This document shows, piece after piece, positions 33,684 to 41,701 of a DNA stretch of 64,000 nt (the first letter of the stretch is position 1; each line of letters begins with the position of its first letter). This DNA is from CAVZVW01 sp963778845. Lineage in GTDB: Bacteria > Actinomycetota > Actinomycetes > Actinomycetales > Kineosporiaceae. The stretch lies in assembly GCA_963778845.1 (NCBI GenBank), contig CAVZVW010000005.1, positions 419,204-483,203 on the forward strand, in the 5' to 3' direction. The notes under the pieces were generated by a model. The model searched no databases. It was not told the DNA's origin and saw only the letters and a list, made by a program, of their open reading frames with translations. A program made the translations under genes and the position numbers.

Positions 33684-34792
33684 CGCGGGTAGAGGCCGCG
33701 CAGGCCGTCGGCCGAGGCGGCGCAGACGCCGCGCTCGGTGATGACGGCCGTGACGAGCCTTGCCGGAGTCACGTCGAAGGCGGGGTTCTCGACCCGGGCG
33801 GTCTGGGGCAGCTGGCGGACGGTGGCCCGGCCCCCCACGCGGTCGAGACCTCGCAGACAGCGCAGCTCCTCGCCGTCGCGCTCCTCGATCGGGATCTCCT
33901 CGCCGGTCGCGCAACCGAAGTCGATCGTCGAGCCGGGGACCGCGACGTAGAACCCGACCCCGGTGTCGCGGCAGGCCAGCGCCTTCAGGTAGGTGCCGAC
34001 CTTGTTCGCGACGTCGCCGTTGGCGGCCACCCGATCCGCGCCCACGATGACCAGGTCGACCTCACCCCGGGCGAGCAGGACGCCGCAGGCGCTGTCGGCG
34101 ACGACGGTGTGCGGCACGCCGTGCTGGGCGAGCTCCCATGCCGTCAGCAGACCCTGGTTGCGCGGGCGCGTCTCGCTGACCCACACGTGCACCGGCAGGC
34201 CGGCGTCCCACGCCGCGTAGACAGGGGCGAGCGCGGTCCCGTGGTCGACGGTGGCGAGCCACCCCGCGTTGCAGTGCGTCATCACCTGCACCGCATCACC
34301 AAGGAGCGCGCGGTCCGGGAGCGCCGGGCCGGGGAGCGCGCGGGCGGCGGTCTCACGCAGCAGGCGCAGCCCGTGCTCACCGATGGCCCGGTTCGTCGCG
34401 ACGTCGTCCTGGGCGATGGCCTCCGCGAGCCCCCACGCCGCGGCGGCACGCTCGTGCGGGGGCAGCGGCCCCAGCTCCTCGCCCATGCGACGCAGCGCCC
34501 ACCCGAGGTTGACCGCAGTCGGACGGGTGGCGGCCAGCTCGGCGAGGGCGTGCTCCATCCCGAGGTCACCGGCGTCGTGCCCGAGCGCGATCGCCACCCC
34601 GTACGCGGCCGTGGCTCCTATCAGCGGCGCACCACGGACCTGCATCACCGCGATGGCCCGCGCCACGTCGGCGAGGGTGGTCAGCGCGACCCAGCGCACC
34701 GTGTCCGGGAGTGCGGTCTGGTCCAGCACCTCGATGCCGAGCCGGCCCGGCAGCACACGCAGGGTGCGGGTGCTGGTGCCCGTCGTCTGCAT
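33680..34792 (-). CDS. mtnA: S-methyl-5-thioribose-1-phosphate isomerase
   Basis: 370 residues from ATG 34792 (MQTTGTSTRTLRVLPGR). MtnA landmarks are IAVMQVRGAPLIGATAAYG, the catalytic cysteine in MTHCNAGWLATVDHGTAL, VWVSETRPRNQG, and the catalytic aspartate in VIVGADRVAANGDVANKVGTY. It isomerises the ring sugar made from methylthioadenosine to methylthioribulose-1-phosphate. It is the first gene of a two-gene unit with a class II aldolase. The frame is open over 4.9 kb to 38587, but only this segment is coding; the rest is antisense to the subtilase operon. Confidence 0.94.
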   Translation of the reverse strand: MQTTGTSTRTLRVLPGRLGIEVLDQTALPDTVRWVALTTLADVARAIAVMQVRGAPLIGATAAYGVAIALGHDAGDLGMEHALAELAATRPTAVNLGWALRRMGEELGPLPPHERAAAAWGLAEAIAQDDVATNRAIGEHGLRLLRETAARALPGPALPDRALLGDAVQVMTHCNAGWLATVDHGTALAPVYAAWDAGLPVHVWVSETRPRNQGLLTAWELAQHGVPHTVVADSACGVLLARGEVDLVIVGADRVAANGDVANKVGTYLKALACRDTGVGFYVAVPGSTIDFGCATGEEIPIEERDGEELRCLRGLDRVGGRATVRQLPQTARVENPAFDVTPARLVTAVITERGVCAASADGLRGLYPR

Positions 34793-34984
34793 GGTCCGTC
34801 CCCTCGCCCACATGCCGGCGCACCCGCGTGCGCGGTTCCCGGCGACCACGGTAACCAGCATCCAGGGCGGCCGGGACGCCAGCCGGGCGTGACCGGAGGT
34901 ATCTGAGCGGCTACGCGCGGTTCCTCTCGTGGTCGACGGGACCCGTGCGGGGCCCTCGCCGACCCGGAGGGGCAGGGGGCGAGA

Positions 34985-37240
34985 GTGCGCTACCTCGTCG
35001 CGAACACCGATCTGTCGGCCGTGCCGGCCGCCGGGGGCCACGTGCTGCACCGCTACCGCGCCTACGCACTCGTCGAGTACACCGGCCCCGGCCCCCTGGC
35101 TGCGACCGGTGAGGCGCTGGGCTCCGAGGTGGTCGTGCACGGCAGGCCGCTCACCGTTCCCGAGGGTGCCTGCCCCGCCGCCGGGTCCGGACCGCGGGTG
35201 GTCACGCGACTGATCGGCCCACCGGCCACCACGTGGGTGACCCAGCTTCGCCGGCGAGGGTTCGTGCCGGCATTCTGGTGCCCGCCACATGGCGTGTGCC
35301 TCACGCTGCCGCGCCGTGGCGCTGCTGTCGACGAGCTGGCCGCGCTGCCCTGGGTGGCCGGGGTCGTGCGCTACGAGGCCGACCACTGCGCGCGGTCGCT
35401 GACCCCCGTACCCGGACACCCGGAGCAGGGTTTCGCCGACGTCGTCTGCTTCTCCAGGACCGACCGCGCCCGCGTCGTCCGGGTCGCCCGCGAGCTCGGC
35501 CTGAGGGTGCTGGACTCCTCGCGCACCAAGCTGCGGGTGGCCCTGCCCCCGGGTGGGGACGACGGTGCCGCCCTTGCCGCCCTGCGCGACCTGGTCGGGG
35601 TGAAGATCGCCGACAGAGCACGACCCGCCACCCTGCTGACGCCGTCCGTCCCCCTCGCGACGGCACCCGACCTGGACCACCTCGCCGCTGCCCTGGGCAT
35701 GGTCGACGCGGCGGGCGCCTGGCAGGCCGGTCAGGACGGCCTGGGCGAGGTCGTGGCCGTCACCGACACCGGGCTCGACACCGGTGACCCCGCGACCGTG
35801 CACCCCGACCTCGGCGGCCGTGTCGCGCTCCTGCGCAGCTGGCCGATCAACCCGAGCTGGTCCAGCGTCGTCACCAACCCCGGCGGCGACGACGGCGCCG
35901 CCGACCTCGACAGCGGCCACGGCACCTACGTCGCCGGGCTCGCGGTCGGCGACGGCACGGCGTCCGGGGGTCGGCGCCGCGGGGTCGCGCCGGCCGCACG
36001 CCTGGTCTTCCAGGCGATCGAGCAGTACGCGGGCATCGACGCCGCGCACGCGGGCCTGGGCGCACCCGGGTACTACCTGGCCGGCAGACCCCTCGACCTG
36101 CGCGACCTGCTGGCGGCCGGGGCCGCCGCCGGGGCGCGCGTCCATGTCATGGCGTGGGGGGACGCCGCGCGCGGGGGCTACCCGGACACCTCCTTCGAGG
36201 TGGACCTCTACCTCCACGAGCACCCCGAGGCGCTGGTCGTCGTGGCAGCCGGGAACTCCGGCAGCGACGTCGACGGCGACCGGGAGGTGGACGCGGGCTC
36301 GCTCGACGCACCCGCCACCGCCAAGAACGTGCTCACCGTGGGGGCGACCGAGGGTCCGGTGTACGGCGTGGGCTACCGCGGCACCTGGACGGGGCTGCAG
36401 GCCGACGGGCGCACCTACGCCAACCCCGCAGACCGCAACGACGCCGTGTCCGGCGACCCCGCCGTGATGGCGCTGCTGAGCTCGGCCGGGCCGACGGTCG
36501 ACGGGCGCACGAAGCCGGACCTGTGCGCGCCGGGCACCAACCTCGCCGGCCCACGGTCCAGCCGCATCAGCAGCCGCGGGTGGGGGCTGGCGACGCCGGC
36601 GCCGTCGTACATGTACCTGGGCGGCACGAGCGTCGCCGTCGCCGTCGCCGGAGGGTTCGCAGCGGTGCTGCGCCAGCAGTGGCGCGCGGCCCGGTCCTCC
36701 CCCGGCGGCAGGCGCCGCGCGCTGAGTGGCGCCGCGCTGAAGGCCGTGGCGATCGCCGGCGCGGCCGCCGTCACGAACCGGGCGGGCACCGGCCCCGAGC
36801 TGCGCCGGGTATCCGGGTACGGCCGGGTCTGGATGGCCACGAGCCTGCCGCAGGGCGTCGACCACGAGGTCCTCGTCCTCAACGACGGCGGCCGCGGCCT
36901 GGTCACGGGCACCCGGCGCACCTGGCGGCTCAGCCTCACCCGGCCGGGCCCGCTGCGCGTCGTCCTCACCTGGTACGACGCGCCGGGCGAGCGGCTGGTC
37001 AACGATCTCGACCTTCGCGTGGACGGGCCTGCCGGCCTGCTGGCGTGGGGCAACCACGACCCGGGCAGCACCGGGTCGCCCGACCGCACCAACACCGTCG
37101 AGGTCGTGGACCTGCCGCAGGCAGGCGCCGCCGACCTCACGATCACGGTCACCGGGGTCAGCATCCCGGCTGGACCGCAGCGCTTCGCCCTCGTCGCCCG
37201 CGCACCACGCGGGTCGACGTCCGCACGGCACCCCGCGTAG
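34985..37240 (+). CDS. Subtilisin-like serine peptidase (S8) without a recognisable signal peptide
   Basis: 751 residues from GTG 34985. Catalytic residues: Asp in VVAVTDTGLDTGDP, His in DSGHGTYVAGLAVGDG, oxyanion Asn in VVAAGNSGSDVDG and Ser in YLGGTSVAVAVAGGFAA. The first 220 residues hold two tandem inhibitor-like segments (RLIGPPATTWVTQLRRRGFV and VCFSRTDRARVVRVARELGL). A C-terminal beta-sandwich (LVLTWYDAPGERLVNDLDLR pattern) resembles the P or pre-peptidase domain. The N-terminus MRYLVANTDLSAVPAAGG is not a signal peptide. It heads a five-gene operon: the next gene starts 24 bases downstream. Its target is unknown; processing of the operon's own structural proteins is possible. Confidence 0.9.
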   Translation: MRYLVANTDLSAVPAAGGHVLHRYRAYALVEYTGPGPLAATGEALGSEVVVHGRPLTVPEGACPAAGSGPRVVTRLIGPPATTWVTQLRRRGFVPAFWCPPHGVCLTLPRRGAAVDELAALPWVAGVVRYEADHCARSLTPVPGHPEQGFADVVCFSRTDRARVVRVARELGLRVLDSSRTKLRVALPPGGDDGAALAALRDLVGVKIADRARPATLLTPSVPLATAPDLDHLAAALGMVDAAGAWQAGQDGLGEVVAVTDTGLDTGDPATVHPDLGGRVALLRSWPINPSWSSVVTNPGGDDGAADLDSGHGTYVAGLAVGDGTASGGRRRGVAPAARLVFQAIEQYAGIDAAHAGLGAPGYYLAGRPLDLRDLLAAGAAAGARVHVMAWGDAARGGYPDTSFEVDLYLHEHPEALVVVAAGNSGSDVDGDREVDAGSLDAPATAKNVLTVGATEGPVYGVGYRGTWTGLQADGRTYANPADRNDAVSGDPAVMALLSSAGPTVDGRTKPDLCAPGTNLAGPRSSRISSRGWGLATPAPSYMYLGGTSVAVAVAGGFAAVLRQQWRAARSSPGGRRRALSGAALKAVAIAGAAAVTNRAGTGPELRRVSGYGRVWMATSLPQGVDHEVLVLNDGGRGLVTGTRRTWRLSLTRPGPLRVVLTWYDAPGERLVNDLDLRVDGPAGLLAWGNHDPGSTGSPDRTNTVEVVDLPQAGAADLTITVTGVSIPAGPQRFALVARAPRGSTSARHPA

Positions 37241-37264
37241 AAACCGACAGGAAAGGTGATCACC

Positions 37265-38368
37265 ATGGTGGACTCCCCACCGCGCAGGCGCGCAGCGACG
37301 CGTACGCGCACCCGTACCCCCGCCGCGCCATCGGTCGAGGTCCCGGCCGAGGCCGCCGACGCCGTCAACCGCCGCCGGCCCCGCTCGCGCAGCACCGGCG
37401 TGGTGGCCGCACCCGCCCGTGCGGTACGCCCGAAGACCACGCTGGCCGGTGCGATGACGCTGGCCTCCGGTGCGCCGACGGGTCTGGGCACGGCCACGCT
37501 CGCCGCCGACGTCAGCGGTCAGCTCAAGGCGGTCGCGCCCACGTTCGGCCAGGTGCTCGGCTCCATCGGCACAGGCGTCGCGGACTCCCAGACCGCTCTC
37601 GACAAGGGGGTCGTCGACACGGTCAAGGCGCTCGCCGACACCGACATCACCGTCGTGACGGACGTCGTCCAGCACCTCGGCGACGACGGCCTGCCGGACG
37701 TCGGCCTCACAGAGCTCATCACGCAGGACCTCTCGGTGCTCAACTTCTTCATGCCGACCATCCATGAGTGGAAGCGCGTCGTCGTCTCCATGGACCTCTC
37801 GGTGGGCGCCTTCGACAACGAGCAGGGCATCACCTTCAACGCCGAGCAGTCCGGTGGCGGCGTCGGCGGGGTGGGGCTGTTCTGGGGGTTCGTGGGCGTC
37901 GGCGAGACCACGAGCTTCGACAACCAGCAGTACTTCAACCAGAACACCAAGCAGGAGGCCAGCTGGTCCTCCGGGCAGGTGCGCCTGGACGCGACGCTCG
38001 GCCCCCGCACCACCGGCAAGCTGCCCGTGCCCGACCGGGTCGAGATCGGCCCCCAGATCACGATGGCCCAGGGCACGACGAGCGAGACGACGACGGCGGG
38101 TGTGACCAAGCGCTCGGTCGACGTGCTCATCACGGTGCTCACCCGGGCAGGGGCAGCCAACCCCGATCTGACGCTGACCGTGGACTCGGGCACGCTCCTG
38201 CCGTCCTTCTCCTCGACGGCCCCGTTCACGGGCAGCAAGACCAACAGCGACGGCCAGGTGCGACTCACCCTCTCGCGCACGATCGCCGGGCCGGGCGCAC
38301 CCACCGTGAAGGTGCCGGTGACCGTGCGGCTGAAGTCCTTCAGCCAGACCCTCACCCTGACGATCTGA
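37265..38368 (+). CDS. Hypothetical operon protein A: basic tail, conserved N-domain, Ig-like C-domain
   Basis: 367 residues from ATG 37265, with AGGAAAGG about 9 bases upstream. Residues 1-70 are basic and proline-rich (PPRRRAATRTRTRTPAAPS). Residues 80-175 hold the family block: DVSGQLKAVAPTFGQVLGS, VADSQTALDKGVVDTVKAL, then DLSVLNFFMPTIHEWKRVVV followed by SMDLSV. A Gly/Asn-rich middle (GGGVGGVGLFWGFVGVGE) precedes a C-terminal Big_1-like Ig domain (TNSDGQVRLTLSRT ... VPVTVRLKSFSQTLTLTI). No signal peptide or membrane helix is seen. The N-domain resembles, from memory and weakly, DUF2589-type proteins. It is related to the next two genes. The function is unknown. Confidence 0.75.
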   Translation: MVDSPPRRRAATRTRTRTPAAPSVEVPAEAADAVNRRRPRSRSTGVVAAPARAVRPKTTLAGAMTLASGAPTGLGTATLAADVSGQLKAVAPTFGQVLGSIGTGVADSQTALDKGVVDTVKALADTDITVVTDVVQHLGDDGLPDVGLTELITQDLSVLNFFMPTIHEWKRVVVSMDLSVGAFDNEQGITFNAEQSGGGVGGVGLFWGFVGVGETTSFDNQQYFNQNTKQEASWSSGQVRLDATLGPRTTGKLPVPDRVEIGPQITMAQGTTSETTTAGVTKRSVDVLITVLTRAGAANPDLTLTVDSGTLLPSFSSTAPFTGSKTNSDGQVRLTLSRTIAGPGAPTVKVPVTVRLKSFSQTLTLTI

Positions 38369-38381
38369 AACGGAGCACGAC

Positions 38382-39302
38382 ATGACCGAACTCCCCGCGG
38401 GTGCGGGCACGGCTCCTCTGGCCGTCACACCCGGAAGCACCGACGTCAGCGGCCAGCTCGCCACGGCGGGCATGGCCTTCGGCGACCTCGTCAAGCTGGT
38501 CGGGCAGTCTGTCGCGGACACCCAGAGCAAGCTGAACCAGACCGCTGCGTCCAGTACCAGCACACTCGCGACCACGCTTGTCGACATGATCGCCGTGCAG
38601 GAGGTGGACTACAAGGACGACGGGACGATCGAGGGCAGCAAGACGTTCGTGCAGAAGCTGCCGCTGATCAACTTCGTCGACCCTGTGCTGTACCAGTGGT
38701 CCGTCGTGAACCTGCAGGGCCGCTTCGTCGCCGGCCAGTTCGCCTCGGCGACGAGCCTCGACGGGTCCAGCGGCAGCAGCACCGACTCCAGCGGCCAAGC
38801 CGGCATCGGCATCATCTTCGGCCTCGGCTACAACAACTTCCAGTACGACAACAACCAGGTCAACATCAACACCACGAACTCGGTGGAGAGCTCCGTGGGC
38901 CTGCTGCGCATGACGGCCGTGCTGGAGCCTCGGCACGACGTCGGGGTGCCGAAGCCGCGCACCGCGATCCAGGGACCGTCGCTGGACATCGCCGCAGGGC
39001 CGATCGTCGACCACGCGGCCGCGGGCACCACCCCGGCCACCCGGACGATGGACGCCGTCATCACGCTGCTGCGTGCCGACGCCTCCCCCATCGACTCAGG
39101 CGTGGTGTCGATCACGACTGACGGGACCCCATGGACGTTCACGGACTCCTCCCCGTCGGGGAGGATCACGGACATCAACGGTCAGGTGGGGGTCACGCTG
39201 ACCCGCACGTTCCTCGACCCGACGGTCGACACCTCCCCCGTGCCGGTGATCGTGACAGCCCGGGTCGGGATCGTGTCCGCCAGTGCGACGCTGACGTTCT
39301 GA
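38382..39302 (+). CDS. Hypothetical operon protein B, paralog of protein A
   Basis: 306 residues, starting 13 bases after the previous stop. It lacks the basic tail but keeps the same plan: DVSGQLATAGMAFGDLVKLV, VADTQSKLNQTAASSTSTLA, then KLPLINFVDPVLYQWSVVNL followed by QGRF. An Asn-rich middle (YNNFQYDNNQVNINTTN) precedes a C-terminal Ig-like segment with TDINGQVGVTLTRTF and VIVTARVGIVSASATLTF. Paralogy with the upstream protein is visible in both the N-domain and the Ig-like tail. No export signal is seen. A structural or assembly role is inferred from the architecture; no function is known. Confidence 0.75.
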   Translation: MTELPAGAGTAPLAVTPGSTDVSGQLATAGMAFGDLVKLVGQSVADTQSKLNQTAASSTSTLATTLVDMIAVQEVDYKDDGTIEGSKTFVQKLPLINFVDPVLYQWSVVNLQGRFVAGQFASATSLDGSSGSSTDSSGQAGIGIIFGLGYNNFQYDNNQVNINTTNSVESSVGLLRMTAVLEPRHDVGVPKPRTAIQGPSLDIAAGPIVDHAAAGTTPATRTMDAVITLLRADASPIDSGVVSITTDGTPWTFTDSSPSGRITDINGQVGVTLTRTFLDPTVDTSPVPVIVTARVGIVSASATLTF

Positions 39303-39335
39303 CACCGAGGGCACCCACGAAGGAGGCTGAGGGCC

Positions 39336-39722
39336 ATGACGGTCGCCGAGCTGGCGCAGGCCGAGCTGGGTGAGCTGGCGGCGGGCGCCGTACGCGCCAT
39401 CGTCGCCGCACAGGAGGCCCTCGACGAGGAGGCCCGCCGACGCGCCGAGGTGTACCTCGAGGCGCCGGCGGGCTCCCTCGCCCTGCCACCCCTGTGGTAT
39501 GCCTTCGAGTCCGTGGTGCTGGAGCTGCAGGTCTCCGCCGCGGTCGGCCGCGGCATCGCCGCCGACGGGGGGCCGGCCCCGGTGCTGATGTGCCGCACGG
39601 CCAACCCGACGACGGTCGCGCTGTACGGTTACCAGGCAGCCGCGGGCATGACGGTGCGCCTGGCCGTCACGCCAAGCGGCGTCATCCCAGCCAAACCCGC
39701 TGCGCCGCAGGAGCAACCGTGA
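39336..39722 (+). CDS. Hypothetical operon protein C, short member of the same family
   Basis: 128 residues with a strong ribosome site AAGGAGG 10 bases before ATG 39336. It has only the N-domain plan: a helix with AIVAAQEALDEEARRRAEVY (compare VADSQTALDK and VADTQSKLN), then LALPPLWYAFESVVLELQVS (compare LPLINFVDPVLYQWSVVNLQ). A C-terminal beta strand pair follows and then a proline tail (SGVIPAKPAAPQEQP). It lacks the Ig-like domain. It ends in GTGA overlap with the next gene, so the two are coupled and may form a complex in fixed ratio. Confidence 0.75.
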   Translation: MTVAELAQAELGELAAGAVRAIVAAQEALDEEARRRAEVYLEAPAGSLALPPLWYAFESVVLELQVSAAVGRGIAADGGPAPVLMCRTANPTTVALYGYQAAAGMTVRLAVTPSGVIPAKPAAPQEQP

Positions 39723-40690
39723 CCCAGCCGCCAGTCCCGCCGACGCAGCCGCAGGTCCGCCTCACCGCCGCGTCGCGGGAGCTGGAGCTCGAGGACGTCG
39801 GGCCTCAGTCGCTGCTGACCGTCGAGGGCCGCACGGGCGTGTTCATCCCCATCGCGCGTCCGGACCCGAAGGACCCCGCCTCGACGGACAACCTGTCCAC
39901 CATCGTCGACGTCCTCGCCCGGCAGGTGGGCTCGCTCCAGCGCGAGAACGAGGAGCTGCGTGCCAAGCTCGACGCGCAGGTGCCCACGCGCTCGGCCGAC
40001 GACGTCGCGGCCGCCGTGCAGGGCTCGGTCGACGCTCTGGCGTCGCGTCTGACGCAGATGCAGAACCCGGTCACGAACTTCGGCCTGCGCGAGTTCGTGC
40101 TGCAGAGCAAGGTGCGCGTCGACGTCACGCCGGTCGGCACCCTCGGCCTGAGGTTCGTGCAGCCCGGGGAGGACGTGGAACCCGAGGCCCTGAGCACCCT
40201 CAGCGTGACGATCGTGCCGGTGCCGAAGCCTCAGCCGGAGCCGGGGACGGCGAGCCCGGCCCCCGGGCGCGGGCCCGACCTCGTCGCGCTCGGCTTCGAC
40301 GCCCCGGCGATCCAGACGCTGCACGCCAACCACGTGAGCACCGCCGGAGACCTCGCGACGCTCGGCACGCGCGCCAGCGCGACCGCCGCCCTGTCGGCGA
40401 TGCTCGGGGTGGACCGGGAGGAGCTCGCGTCTCGGATCGCCCTCGCCGGCCTGCTGACGCTGCCGGCTGTGGACGCCGACCGGGCCGCCGTGCTCGGCGC
40501 CGCGGGCCTGACGACGACCCTCGTGATCGCCAACGCGTCGCCGGAGGAGGTCGTGGCCCGCTTCACGGCGGCCGCGACCGGCTCGGCTGTGCCCGGAATG
40601 CGCGGCGACGACGGCTGGCGCCCCTCGCGCGAGCTCGCCGCCCAGTGGGTGGCGACCGCCCAGGCCCTGGAGTCGCGCCGGACCCAGTGA
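39719..40690 (+). CDS. Hypothetical operon protein D: coiled coil, beta domain, helix-hairpin-helix-like tail
   Basis: 323 residues from GTG 39719, overlapping the previous stop. Residues about 50-95 predict a coiled coil (LARQVGSLQRENEELRAKLD). Residues about 110-170 hold a beta segment, NFGLREFVLQSKVRVDVTPV then TLGLRFVQPG and TLSVTIVPVPKP, whose strand pattern recalls the VxLELQVS block of the three upstream proteins. A proline linker is followed by a helical tail with repeats LGFDAPAIQTLHANHVSTAG and LPAVDADRAAVLGAAGLTTT, similar to HhH/DUF4332 modules. It could be a scaffold or tether for proteins A-C. No enzyme motif is visible. Confidence 0.72.
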   Translation: MTQPPVPPTQPQVRLTAASRELELEDVGPQSLLTVEGRTGVFIPIARPDPKDPASTDNLSTIVDVLARQVGSLQRENEELRAKLDAQVPTRSADDVAAAVQGSVDALASRLTQMQNPVTNFGLREFVLQSKVRVDVTPVGTLGLRFVQPGEDVEPEALSTLSVTIVPVPKPQPEPGTASPAPGRGPDLVALGFDAPAIQTLHANHVSTAGDLATLGTRASATAALSAMLGVDREELASRIALAGLLTLPAVDADRAAVLGAAGLTTTLVIANASPEEVVARFTAAATGSAVPGMRGDDGWRPSRELAAQWVATAQALESRRTQ

Positions 40691-40713
40691 GCGGGCCCGC
40701 CCGGCGGCCTGCC

Positions 40714-41547
40714 TCAGCGCAGCAGCAGCGCCGCTGACACCGCGGCCAGCCCGAGGACCGCCGCTTCGAACTGCTCGGGCTTGATGCGACGGATGCTGCG
40801 GACGCCCACGAAGCCACCCAGGAGAACGGCCGGCAGCAGCGCGGCGTCCAGCGCCAGTGACCCGGGCGCGATCAGCCCCAGCGACACGCTGAAGGGCACC
40901 TTGAACACGTTCACGATCATGTAGAACCACGCCGTCGTCCCCAGGAACTCCAGCATCCCGAAGCCGGAGAGCATGAGGTAGATGGTCGTCACCGCTCCGG
41001 CGGCGTTCGCGACCATGGTCGCGAACCCCGCGGCTATCCCGGCGACGGCCGCCCACACGCGATGCCGGGCCGGCTGCGCATCGGTGCGGCCGGCTCCGTC
41101 GCTGCCGCCGACGCCGTCGCTGCCGACGTCGCGGTCACCGGCACGTGGTCCGGCGCCGCCGGCCAGCCGCTTCCGGACGGGCTTGCTGCGGATCAGGACG
41201 TGCAGCGCGACGACCGTCAGCAGCAAGATGCCGATCGCCCGGCGCATGACGGCGTCGGAGTTGTGCGCCATGAACACCGCCCCCAGCACGGTGCCCACCG
41301 CGACCCAGGGGAACAGCCGCACCAGGACCCCCCAGTCGGCGTGGCGGCGGTACACCGCCACCGCCATGACGTCCCCGCAGATCAGCAGCGGCAGCACGGC
41401 ACCGGTCGACGCGCGGGCCGGCAGGACCGCCGCGAAAAGCGCTGCCGCGACGGCGCCCGCCCCGCCGACGGCCGTCTTCGCGAACCCCACGAGCAGGGCC
41501 GCGACGACGAGCACCACCCAGGCCCAGGCCGTCAGCGACACGCCCAC
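40714..41547 (-). CDS. TauE/SafE-family membrane protein
   Basis: 277 residues from GTG 41547 (VGVSLTAWAWVVLVVAA). There are about eight transmembrane helices in two halves. The family signature is LLVGFAKTAVGGAGAVAAAL in the first half and its echo GIAAGFATMVANAAGAVTTI in the second. A hydrophilic central loop (GGAGPRAGDRDVGSDGVGGS) is longer than usual. Members export sulfite, sulfonates or organic anions; the substrate is unknown. It converges on the five-gene operon, with stops 24 bases apart, and is divergent from the amino-acid permease gene. Earlier in-frame starts to 41889 are out of family. Confidence 0.88.
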   Translation of the reverse strand: MGVSLTAWAWVVLVVAALLVGFAKTAVGGAGAVAAALFAAVLPARASTGAVLPLLICGDVMAVAVYRRHADWGVLVRLFPWVAVGTVLGAVFMAHNSDAVMRRAIGILLLTVVALHVLIRSKPVRKRLAGGAGPRAGDRDVGSDGVGGSDGAGRTDAQPARHRVWAAVAGIAAGFATMVANAAGAVTTIYLMLSGFGMLEFLGTTAWFYMIVNVFKVPFSVSLGLIAPGSLALDAALLPAVLLGGFVGVRSIRRIKPEQFEAAVLGLAAVSAALLLR

Positions 41548-41701
41548 AGGGACGCCTCGACCCCTCTCGTCGACCGGTCGCGGCGTGCCTGAGCCCGTCG
41601 GGGGTCCGGTGCCTGCGATGGCTAGCGGCGAGGCTACCCGGTCCCTCGTGCGTATCTGTCGGCTCGTGTATCTGGCTGCGCCGCGGGCGCTCCACCATGA
41701 C

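Noticed and set aside
33680..38587. 1,635-codon minus-strand open frame
   Set aside because: Only 33680-34792 (mtnA) is real; the remainder is antisense to the subtilase operon and lacks any family signature.
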